Below the pieces are notes generated by a model. The model saw only the letters and a list, made by a program, of their open reading frames with translations, was not told the origin of the DNA and ran no database searches. From Ascochyta rabiei (taxonomy: Eukaryota > Ascomycota > Dothideomycetes > Pleosporales > Didymellaceae): a stretch of DNA of 64,000 nt. Positions 44,872-53,965 of the stretch are shown here, one piece after another. The stretch covers positions 682,001-746,000 of the forward strand of contig NC_082418.1 in the NCBI RefSeq assembly GCF_004011695.2. Reading direction: 5' to 3'. Position 1 is the stretch's first letter. Each line of letters opens with the position of its first letter. The position numbers and the translations under genes are program-made.

Positions 44872-45840
44872 ATGTCATCAATCCTGCCCATTCAGCCAGA
44901 CAAGGCCGAGCCTGAGCTCGATACCTCGAACACACAAGTTGTACCCCACCCTTCTTCGGAACAGTTAAAATCAAAACTGTCGGACATATTCCAGCCAGGA
45001 TAGTGCTTCTTAGCTGCATTTGGCAGTCTGTGCATTATCACTCTCATGGCTGCACTTGACGCTACGTCGCTTTCCGTAGCACTTTCAGTACGTTGTGAAT
45101 ATCCTAGGCGCCTGCAGGACTACAGCGGAATTCAACGCCTGTTAGATAATGACCAAAGCCCTCGGAAGCTTTGCCATCGAAGATTTCTGGTCGGGAACAT
45201 CATTCCCATTGACATCAACCATCTTCCAATCCGTCCTGGGCTCCTTTTCGCACATCTTTGGCCGCAAGACTCTGCTTATGCCAGCTTGGCGTTTTTCTCA
45301 CTGGTTTGGTCATTGCAGAGGTCGCCAAAAACTTCGCGGTCATCCTCGTTGGTCGCTCCATCCAGGGTATTGGTGGTGGCGGCATCATCTGCCTGACTGA
45401 GATGGTGGTGGTTGACACAGTCCCTCTCCGAGAACAAGGCAAATGGCTCAGCTTTTCCGGAGCCATTTGGGCGCTTGGTACGGTTGGAGACCCTCTGCTG
45501 GGTGAACAGCTCCTAAACCTGTGGTCAAACGCTCAGTATCAACAACAGTCCAGGTGGCGGATTCTCACAAAACGTGAACAGGCGTTGAGTTCTCTGGACC
45601 AATCTACCCTTCCTTGGTCTTGGTGGTATTTCAATCACTTTCTTCTTTGAGCTTATTGTGAAACCCAGCTCCTTCATGTCCAAACTTGGACAAATCGGTT
45701 GGCTTCTGTTCGAGCTGAGATAACTAGTAAAGAGATTTGGATGGTGAAGGAATTCATCAAGATCCTTTTCTTGTTTCCATGGCAAAGGATCACAAATATT
45801 AACTTGTTTAATCCCCCACTAGTCCAGGACCAGGATTGGG
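44872..45840 (+). pseudogene. Truncated, frameshifted MFS drug transporter (14-helix DHA type)
   Basis: From the ATG at 44872 a normal MFS N-terminus reads (polar tail, then AAFGSLCIITLMAALDATSL), but TAG at 45001-45003 cuts it. A probable intron (GTACGT...) then leads to FWSGTSFPLTSTIFQSVLGS and HIFGRKTLL. A frame change near 45285 separates this from LGVFLTGLVIAEVAKNF, GRSIQGIGGGGIICLTE and VPLREQGKWLSFSGAIWALG. Further frames hold WTNLPFLGLGGISITFFF with stops. Homology ends near 45840, so over half the transporter is missing. Intact relatives export drugs or metabolites by proton antiport. Confidence 0.85.
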
Positions 45841-46092
45841 TGGGTTGGTAATCCTAGTCCTACTATTCCGACCTGCTTATGTCTCCGTTTTGTTCTACGT
45901 GACTGTTATTCTTTAATATAACACACCCCCAAGAAACACAGGTTTTTAATTTTTTTTTTCATAGTAACGTACTCTACAAGCTGTTACAGTCCTGTGCAGG
46001 GGAAGTATAAGGTAGACTTCACAAGCATAAAAGTAGCAATCTAGTAAACCAATAGATTCGAAAGTAGAGTAAACAAATTAGCAGACAGCGAG
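45841..46092. other. AT-rich junction
   Basis: AT-rich sequence with a run of T (45951-45960) where the MFS homology ends. No terminal repeats found. Confidence 0.4.
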
Positions 46093-46305
46093 CTATAGCA
46101 GTTGTTTCGCTCTGAGAACGACGGACCGCTGGGCTCTCGATCGCTTGGCTATGCTTTCTTTGTTTTCTCGGAGGACAGAAGAACATGATTTGAACAGTCT
46201 TTGCTGGGGCGGAAGTAGGCTGACGAAGCATTCATCAAAGGTTGATAGTGCATCGTTGAGTCTGCTTATTAATTGGTCGGTCGGGCTAACGAGCGTTGGG
46301 GGCAT
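46093..46305 (-). CDS. Unrecognised short open frame, possibly an exon
   Basis: 70 codons from the ATG at 46305 (DQLISRLNDALSTFDECFVS), with the frame open about 80 bases further upstream. Codon use looks coding-like, and the end is rich in Arg, Ser and Lys. No motif, no clear splice partner. It may be noise or the relic of a larger gene. Confidence 0.25.
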   Translation of the reverse strand: MPPTLVSPTDQLISRLNDALSTFDECFVSLLPPQQRLFKSCSSVLRENKESIAKRSRAQRSVVLRAKQLL

Positions 46306-46582
46306 GTTACGTAGAGATGTTGAAGGAGAGGATGAAAGACAGTACGAGACCGGTCGAGATGGCTCAAGACGGATCAGGACTACCTAAGCCGGATTGTCGT
46401 TAGTAATCGGTCAATTAGCGGCGCCTCCGAAACGGGCTGTCGCCTAGTCGCTTTCGAAGGTCTTGGCATCTTATGCCTCCCACCATTTTAAATATTAAAG
46501 CTAATCTGGCTATGGAAGTCAACACAAACTCCTATCAAGACACAAACTTGATTTTTTTTAATAGGACTGCATTTTAACAACC

Positions 46583-46864
46583 ATGTCGCGACGCATCTTA
46601 ATCTTATGTCGCTCGAATCACGATCCCGTTGCTATTGGAGATCTCGCTTGCAAGACCCTTTTGAAGCGGGCGTATTCGTATGATAAAGACTACATACGTT
46701 GGGCTGGAATTTTCGACGAATCCAAAACGCAGCCTACGAAATGTCACGTGATACTCGACTGTGATGTTGCGAGCCACGATGGGGTGACTGAGATACCCCT
46801 GGTATGCTACAAAGCCATTTCAAAAGATCAGCTGTATGCTGTCCCAGTCCTTTACATGCTGTAA
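46583..46864 (+). CDS. Unrecognised 93-residue protein
   Basis: ATG in good context (ACCATGTC) after an AT-rich leader; MSRRILILCRSNHDPVAIGD and on, ending PVLYML. No signal peptide, membrane helix or motif. Lies alone in the AT-rich accessory block, so gene status is doubtful. Confidence 0.35.
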   Translation: MSRRILILCRSNHDPVAIGDLACKTLLKRAYSYDKDYIRWAGIFDESKTQPTKCHVILDCDVASHDGVTEIPLVCYKAISKDQLYAVPVLYML

Positions 46865-48706
46865 CGCTAACGGTTAAAGTACGTCGGTCATCCCTCCTAA
46901 AGACCTTCCCCATCGTATAAGAGCTGGTTATGCTTGGGGTCGACGTGGGCCTCCCTGATCAGCCAAACGGCCTCCTTCATCGCCATGTTTGCGTTGTCAT
47001 CTTCTTAATGGGGTAGTGACAGAGCTGCTGCGCCAATGCTAAGGCGGTTAAGCCGGTGTACAGTCGACCGATGAGGATACCTCAGAGCGGCTATTCGCGC
47101 CAATTGCAAGGGAAGGTAGTTGCGCGAACGATCGAAAGCCATAATTACTGTAGTCACAAAGGTAAACTGAAGCAAGCAATCAAAATGACATGTGACAGCG
47201 CATGATTGACGAACGATCGAGAGGAACCCGGGCTGCTGGATTTTGTAACATGCCTATGCTAGCTTTCATTTTGTCGGAGCGCCCTGAACCAATACCAATC
47301 CAGTAAACAAGTCCCCTAGCTCGATGTGTCACAGTAGATACCAGCCGGTCATGCCTCCACGCCTACTCTCTGCTTTAACTACTCCAGTCATGTAACTAGA
47401 CTATAGTTAGTGCAGAACAAATACATCAACAGCTCCGTATCGTACCTAAGGAGTGGGATAGGAGCATTCCGGACATTTGCCCTCTTTGGCACCGTAATAG
47501 CGTGCTGGCTGCATGCCAGTGCACGCACCTCCTTGTGCTTTACTGGCGCACGGTACAGTATCGCCTACTACTCTGTGACCACAGTCGAAATCGTACGTTT
47601 CTGGTGGGCACATAGTTGCTGCTTAACAGGTTAGATTAAGTTGGAAAAAAGAGGTCCTAGACATCTCTAGATCTTAGGGTGAAGGAATACTAACTGTAGA
47701 ATGTAACTGGCGTTTGTAAGAAAGGACTTAATAAAGAGATTTATTGGATGTCTGAACTGCACAGTGTAAACAGTACTATACTTATACTTAATGCAATGCA
47801 CCTGTCAATGCGTCCTTTTATAGCATATAGTCGTTTAACCAGTTTAGTGCCTGTCCTGTCCTGTCCTGTCCTGTCCTGTCCTGCCCTGTCCTGTCCCGTC
47901 CCGTCCCATATCCAGGTCGCTCTCGTGCCCTCGCTTGACTCCTTTTATCTTATGTGACCAGCATAGTCGTCTGTGCCGCGACACAACCAGGAGTTAGCAG
48001 ATGCAAGGACGGGCATATTCGCTTTAGGATCTACAGTATAGAACATGATACTAGTAGAAGGCCACCGGCTTTTTTCGGAACTCCGCACTATCAATAACGA
48101 GGCGGAATTCTTGCGCCGTTACTAAGAGGGCCTGTTCCCTCTATTGGCGGTAGATCTGGGCGGCACAATTGTGTGGAAGTGCTAGGAAGGATAACCCAGT
48201 TCTGCAGATAAAGTCCTTAGAGACCTTGTTCCTTTAGAAAGTTGTCTCTAAAAGACATAATCTAAATTCAGAGCAACAGCGTCCGTCTGTCTTTGAAGCT
48301 GATGGTCCGCCTCACGTCTTTATCTCCCAGGCTAAGACTGCCATGTGAGCAGCGCACACATATTCTGCTCACTTCTTCAGTTTGACCTATAGAGGTATTG
48401 CGCACTCGCTCTAGTAGGTGATGGGAATGCTGGGTAGGTCTCGCCCTGTTCTAGTAACCACTCCCTAAGCGTAACCAGTTCTGTTCTTGTTTAGGGATCT
48501 TCTAAGCTGGCCTTTTGCCAGGGTTAAATATTAGAAGCTAAAGTAACTAAATTGTTATACTAATCTAGATAATTAATACTGCTGCGTACATAGCTACCTA
48601 TAAGCTCGTATCGCACTATACTCTGCTTGCTTTGGGGAGCATTATCTTTTGTACTAGAGGCCAGCCTGCTTTCATAAGCGATAGCGTCAGCTTCGCTATC
48701 TGGCAC
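46865..48706. other. AT-rich intergenic stretch of the accessory block
   Basis: No gene supported; it contains the CCTGT microsatellite and, at 48480-48720, TpA-rich sequence that resembles mild RIP. Confidence 0.5.
47850..47908 (+). repeat. CCTGT pentanucleotide microsatellite
   Basis: About twelve copies of CCTGT, perfect for the first six, then with CCTGC and CCCGT variants. Confidence 0.95.
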
Positions 48707-49531
48707 CTATAGATCCTCCCATTGATCTAGTGAGGCTAAGAAATCGGAAATAGGCCAGTCGTTAAGGCCTTCGGAGAAATTGAAGCCGGACTGAAGTTGG
48801 GTCGCGTCTGATGGTGTCTTGTTAAACGCAAAGCTGTGGTTTCGATTGATATCTGTATGGAAATCAATAAATATATGGAGTAGGGTACGTCTTAGAGACT
48901 CACTTTGATTCGTAGATTGACTGTGCTCTCTTATTCTTCTAGAGCTGGTTTTGTGAACTCGGAAGTTGGCAGAGGTATCGCGGTGAGGCTTCCCTTGTCG
49001 TCCAGCTATTGTTAATTTTTTTTCGTTTTTTTTTGACAGCGTTGACGATGTTTTTCCTTTCCTTAGTATGCTCTGTTCCATGTAAAGGAAGTCCTCGTGA
49101 GGTTTTACCGCCTTAAGTGAATCAACAAAAGATTTGAACTTTTCTTCGTAAAGTGTGTCCAAAATAGATTTGACTTTGTTGCTGCTGGTTGCGGTTGCGC
49201 AAAGAGCGATAAGCGCGCGAGCCCCTCCATGTTTAAAGAACTAGGCTTCCAGAGATTTTTCTGGTTGTTCTGCAGACAAGCAACTATTTTAGATCCCTTG
49301 CAGACAATATAGGCATGCTTTGCGTTCTAATCAAATTGCAGAGCCAAAAGCACTTGACAACTCTAACAATTTAAGAGTTGTTTGCAGTACAGGGTAATTG
49401 AGGTAGAGGAACGCTTCTATCAGAGCTTTGAGTGTTGTCTTAGGGCTTGATTGAAACGCATCCGCCGGTTCCAATAGGACCTCACCTACGAGGACTTGCA
49501 GCCTAGCAGAAACACTTGCACAGGACTCCAT
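48707..49531 (-). pseudogene. Unrecognised gene, probably RIP-damaged
   Basis: From the ATG at 49531 one minus-strand frame reads MESCASVSARLQVLVGEVLL, then on through GGARALIALCATATSSNK and SILDTLYEEKFKSFVDSLKA. It ends NDWPISDFLASLDQWEDL, a natural-looking C-terminus. Three in-frame stops (TGA, TAA, TAG between 49333 and 49230) interrupt it, each explainable by one C-to-T change. A good intron (GTGAGT...ATACAG, 48853-48903) keeps the frame. Alternatively the stops lie in introns I could not delimit. An upstream open frame (49503-49736, MATPTKFWRFVES) may be a 5' exon. No family recognised. Confidence 0.45.
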
Positions 49532-49753
49532 AGGAAGAGTGTAACAGTAACAATCTTGAAAGGGAGATTTGCGATGTCTGTGGAGATTTTGTTAAACTCT
49601 TAGGGTGATTTCGAATTCTGTGTAGGAGATTTGGCGATGCGCCGGGTTTTCCACTGAAGATTTGTTGATTCTGCAGGTTCTCTACTAGAGATTTGGTACT
49701 TTCTACAAATCTCCAGAACTTTGTTGGCGTAGCCACCCCTAACTTGGCAGGCG

Positions 49754-50590
49754 ATGAATGTCGACGATCGTTACGATGTAGGTCAAGCGCCCAGGGTGAT
49801 GCATGCAGGTGTAGGGATTATGCAATGTTAGCTAATGCAGTTGCACCTACTCTTCCGCTGGCTCCATACAGACAACCCCCGGTGTTGATCTGCAAGCCAT
49901 ATTGCTCTCAAGATTGGTAGGGGATGCATAGATCGGTAAGAGGTAAATGCTGAGTGCTAATGCTTGTTAGTATTGAAAGGATTCGCGCATTGATTCCGCA
50001 TTGTAGGATCTACAGCTGACCACTTATGTGATGCAGACAGGGTATACCGACAAGTTTATGAATCAATAGCGCCAATATTAGGAAAGCCAGCTTTACTGAC
50101 TGGGCATCGTCTATCTGATTCTAGAGAAGAGAAAGGTAAGCTTAATATCCTAAGAGCAGCTCATGTATCCCTATCTTGTTAATGATTCTATTGCTCTTCC
50201 TATCCCTGGATAGAAGCTATGAAATTCCAGGAGAGCAACTATGGCGCCGACTCAAAGGATCTTGGACTGCACACTAAGGGGCACAGAGATTCGCATAAGG
50301 CAACTAAGAGCACACATTTACTCTTGCAGGAGAAGGTATTGCTGATGTTGGATATTGACCCAAACGCTCAACCTAAAAATTTCGTATTAGCAGTTAGAAA
50401 AGTCGACAAAGCGCTGGGCATACGACGACCTAGTTATGAAGCAACACGCCTCGCTAAACAGCTAAGACAGCTTCTGCATAGTTTGGACCTGTTAGGAACA
50501 GATAAGACGTTATACCAGTCCAGTTCCCAAGATCAGTGGCGACAGATATTACATGCAGTAGTAGATCTTAACAAACCGGTAGGGCGATAG
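49754..50590 (+). CDS. Unrecognised protein, three predicted exons
   Basis: Exons 49754-49808, 50007-50135 and 50214-50590 join in phase to 186 residues: MNVDDRYDVGQAPRVMHAG, then STADHLCDADRVYRQVYES, ending HAVVDLNKPVGR. The second intron (GTAAGC...GGATAG) is good; the first is 198 bases and its donor is less certain. The protein is helical-looking and hydrophilic, with repeated Leu-rich stretches (TRLAKQLRQLLHSLDLLG). No motif recognised. Confidence 0.4.
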
Positions 50591-51197
50591 CGAAGGAGGG
50601 TGTGAAGCTGTGTTGACAGTAGCGATAGATCGAACCAGACTGGATTTTACGGTTGCTTTGTCACTCGCTATCTTGTATGTAGTCAGCAGTATCTGTAACT
50701 CTTAGCCTTTTTGCTAACATCGCACAGTAGTTGCGGAACTAAACACCTATTTACTTAACATACGTTTCCTTGTCCTAAACGCAATTTTCAGCATCTGCTT
50801 CCTCTTGCTGTCTACACTAGAGTGGGTTAGGACTTAGGAGCAGTTGTGGCGCACAAATAATCTTCCAGAGTTTAACAAGCCTGGCTATCTCAAAACAGAA
50901 GATAAATTCAAGAGACTTTATAGTTTTAAAATCATCAAAGTTCCCTTTAAGACTCTTAGGTCTGTTTAAACAACCTGGCGTATGTATCTGGGATGTTTAC
51001 TGCTAAAACTAAAGTTAAATTGTTATTATAAAGTAAGCCATACGTCTATGCTCTCTATATAGTTGTGCATACCAGAGAATTTATGCAAGCCTACAAACAA
51101 CAGTGGTGATAAGGTAGAGGTTGGTGTTCTTTTAAATGTGGGTGGTAGTGCGATGGTAAGAGTCCCGTTTAATGTCAACACTCGAACAGCAGACTAA
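50591..51197. other. Intergenic within accessory block
   Basis: AT-rich; nothing recognised. Confidence 0.45.
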
Positions 51198-51527
51198 TGG
51201 CAGTATGTGACTGGCCACCCCTTAGATCCTGCTTACCTTTCAGTTACTGGATATTGGATAAAATCTTGGGACACAAAGACCGCGATGGATCTGATGGATG
51301 AGACAACAGATTGTCTAAATCCAAACACTACTATACTACTCATACATGGTGCTAAGGACAAGCATGTCTTGCCATTAAGCGCTCAGAAAATGGCGAATAA
51401 ACCCAGAAATTGGTCTGGGCTGGATGTTGAGTTGCGTATCTTAGAAGGCGAAAAGCATAGATTTGACAACGACATCCCTCTACATGGCAAGAGGATGAGG
51501 AATTTGTTGAGTTTCTTGACAAGATAA
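51198..51527 (+). pseudogene. C-terminal fragment of an alpha/beta hydrolase
   Basis: About 108 codons without a start ATG: WQYVTGHPLDPAYLSVTGYW, then TTILLIHGAKDKHVLPLSAQ and LRILEGEKHRFDN. These match the last third of dienelactone-hydrolase/prolyl-peptidase-like enzymes, with the acid Asp (GAKDKH) and catalytic His (EKHRFD) present. The nucleophile half is absent; TAA lies just upstream. A truncated relic. Confidence 0.65.
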
Positions 51528-52031
51528 ACAAACGGTCTTTGTGTACGTAGTGTCACATTCCTGCATTATGCCTTATCACTACCCTTGTGCTTTTTAAATC
51601 TCTTTTCAGAATCTTGCATCTTAGCTGATACCATGACGTCGACTAAACTCTTCTGTGCATTAGCGCGGCGCTTTCCGCAGACCGTTTTGGTGTGATCTGT
51701 CATCTTTGGCTTTTTAGCAAACGGAGTATTAGGTACCCCAGTCTATGCACTTGCTTCCGTATATTGCCATGCCCCAGCTCTTCTAACTAAAAATTTATAA
51801 TCATAGCCGCTCTTTTTAGTCTGTTACTGCCGCTCAATTGTTTGGCTGACTCCAATAGAAACCATCAAGTAAGGTCCTATCGTAAGCAATATCCAAAGTC
51901 ATGGTATTGAACTCACTAATAGATCTTTAGTGGTTCGGAACGCAAGCACTAGCCTTTATCACCCTCCCCTCGATTCTCAGACATCCTTTTCAGGATTCTC
52001 CAGTCGACAACCGTCTCAATCCCCCACCTCA
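51528..52031. other. Intergenic / possible 5' exon of next gene
   Basis: A possible leader intron (GTAAGC near 51881, ACTAAT branch, TTTAG at 51930) precedes an open frame that continues into the next gene, but no upstream coding exon could be fixed. Confidence 0.35.
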
Positions 52032-52912
52032 ATGTCATTGTCAATACCCGCCAATTTCATACGCTGTCCACCATGCTTAGAGAGAGGTGAAATTTCCCTA
52101 ACTGACCCTGGGAAGTTTTTTCCTTCTATTCATCAAGCTACCTACGGCTACACGTTTCCAGCCACCACAATGGATCCAGGGCATCTGGCCGCGCCACTGT
52201 CTTTTGCTCGCGAGGCGTGCAACCACTTGAGTATGACCTATCATAATGCCTCTTCTGCCGCCTCTGATAACTCTAGGGCACCAAAAAACGCTACAGTCCT
52301 TTTCTCTTGAAAGATGTACTGAATTGAGAGCGTCCGGCAGGGCTGCGATAGTTTTTATCGATAGTGGGCTTAAATCGATCTACAAGGACCAGGTGGATCC
52401 AGGAGTTATTAAGACCGCCAGTTTTTGCTTCTATGTATTCAGCTTGATATGCAACTCGTTGGTTCATCAACAGGAGGTGATTCGTCCCGAATTAGTCTAC
52501 AAGGTCAACAACATTTGCAGTTTCATCAGGAACTTCTTCCTTAAGTCAAAGTATGCTCCCTTTAACAGAATCTGAGAATTATACTAATGTGTTCAGTTTA
52601 TATCGCTCGCCTCTATCTGATGGGAACATCAGAGAACAGTTCAATCACTTCGAAACGACGTTCAACAGTCTCAGAGCAATTCTTGGCCAATCTGCCTGTG
52701 TATACGATAGACATATGACCTTAGGGACTACTATGGAAGATAAGAGGATTACTACAGAGGCCGCTTTGGAAGCGCTCTGGGGTGTGGTTCAAGCCTACTC
52801 TCTGTTGCATCGGGTCAACCCCCACCGTAGATCAAAGGAGAGATCGCAGGGCATTCTTAAGACCCGTCAACAGCAACGAAGGTTGGAACAGAAACATAGT
52901 TCCCGCGAGTGA
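52032..52912 (+). CDS. Unrecognised protein, three or more exons
   Basis: Exons 52032-52230, 52277-52550 and 52597-52912 join in phase through two 46-base introns (GTATGA...CTAG and GTATGC...TTCAG, with CTGAT/ACTAAT branch sites) to 262 residues. The frame is open upstream to 51930 with Ser-rich sequence, so a longer N-terminus is likely. The body looks folded (ERCTELRASGRAAIVFIDSG; ASFCFYVFSLICNSLVHQQE; FETTFNSLRAILGQSACVYD). The end is very basic and Gln-rich (RQQQRRLEQKHSSRE). A transcriptional regulator is conceivable but not supported by a motif. Confidence 0.5.
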
Positions 52913-53129
52913 TTTCCTCAAATATGAATGTAGTGTTTTTGTGGCGAGGTAAGAAAAGGGAATTAGAGACGTCGAGCGTGTCGATGCGTTCATGATATTA
53001 CACAAACCCCATCGCTACGAAGTATGCAGTCTTAGCTGTAACAGGTCACCCCAGGTCATCGTGGTTGTATTTTTTGGAGCCTATGGGAGGAATTTTCTTG
53101 CTAGATCAATTTTATTTTATATCAAATAG

Positions 53130-53308
53130 ATAAGACAAATTTGAAGCACACTGTTACCTGCTTCCGCCTCTTTATGAGACAAGAGACAAGGCTCGATCTG
53201 CTGTTTGAATTGATAAGAAGGGGCTCTGATTGGAATAAGATTGGATGGCTGATGCAGAAGGCGAACTCCAAGGAGGCACAAAGAAGGCTAATCAAGAACG
53301 AGACATAG
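53130..53308 (+). other. Orphan coding-like exon
   Basis: After a possible ATAG acceptor, 58 codons read RLFMRQETRLDLLFELIRRG, then SDWNKIGWLMQKANSKEAQR and stop. Amino-acid make-up is protein-like. No donor exon was found. The antisense also holds a longer open frame without motif. Confidence 0.3.
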
Positions 53309-53410
53309 TAAGATAAGCTGGCATTGGGTGTTCGTCTACGTTTTTTGGTCTCTATGCTTCCAGTGCCACTCGCAACAGTTTTCAACCCTTAAGTTATACT
53401 ATAATATCTT

Positions 53411-53591
53411 TTACTTGCGCAAATTGTAATACCGTAACTTTACAGCGCCTGGTGATCGATTAGGAAAACGTTTGTTTATCTCGTCCCAAGTAGCCTTCTC
53501 ATTGTTTCTGTAACAGAGGAGACGAAGCTCGTCAGAATCTTTCCAGGGTTCCCGTTTGGATTGGGTATAATCTTTGCTCTCTTCGCTGCTG
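53411..53591 (-). other. Orphan exon encoding a SANT/Myb-like DNA-binding domain
   Basis: The minus strand after an ACAG acceptor reads EPWKDSDELRLLCYRNNEKA, then TWDEINKRFPNRSPGAVKLR, ending YYNLRK and a stop. The spaced tryptophans (W...W) and the I..F.NR....V..RYY pattern are those of a single SANT/Myb repeat. It is either the last exon of a gene whose other exons I could not join (53592-53965 is short of coding signal) or a relic. Confidence 0.6.
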
Positions 53592-53965
53592 CTGTCTCAT
53601 CCTATGTGTAGAGTAAAGTGGCGAATATAGTGGTATCAACAAACCACATGGAAGGCTGATTTTCTGTTGTGCGGCTGAAAGCAGAGCCAAAGTTCTTTCT
53701 CAAGGGCATTGGCGCTTAGTCTGCTCATGGATGATCTTTCTGGACTTGTCACCGACGCTCTCTTACTCTTAGTTAGCAGTCATGTGATCTTATGCATGGA
53801 GAAAGCTAGCGATTTGCCTCATCGATAGCGGACCAGATAGCGTACAACGCTGCTTCGAATCTATTTTGCTCTACATCTTCCACCGCGGTCGGCGTAAGCT
53901 CAATTATGGCGAATGATTGGTAATTCCATACCCAAAACACCCCATATCGCCATGCTCAGCTTACA
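53592..53965. other. Intergenic
   Basis: No exon with a fitting donor was found for the SANT exon. Confidence 0.4.

Noticed and set aside
47080..47240. Direct repeat of GAACGATCGA (near 47126 and 47212)
   Set aside because: Two short copies without inverted ends or coding content; too little to call an element.
44872..53965. Starship-type giant mobile element
   Set aside because: No DUF3435 tyrosine-recombinase captain and no matching terminal direct repeats seen inside the window; it remains possible only if borders lie elsewhere.
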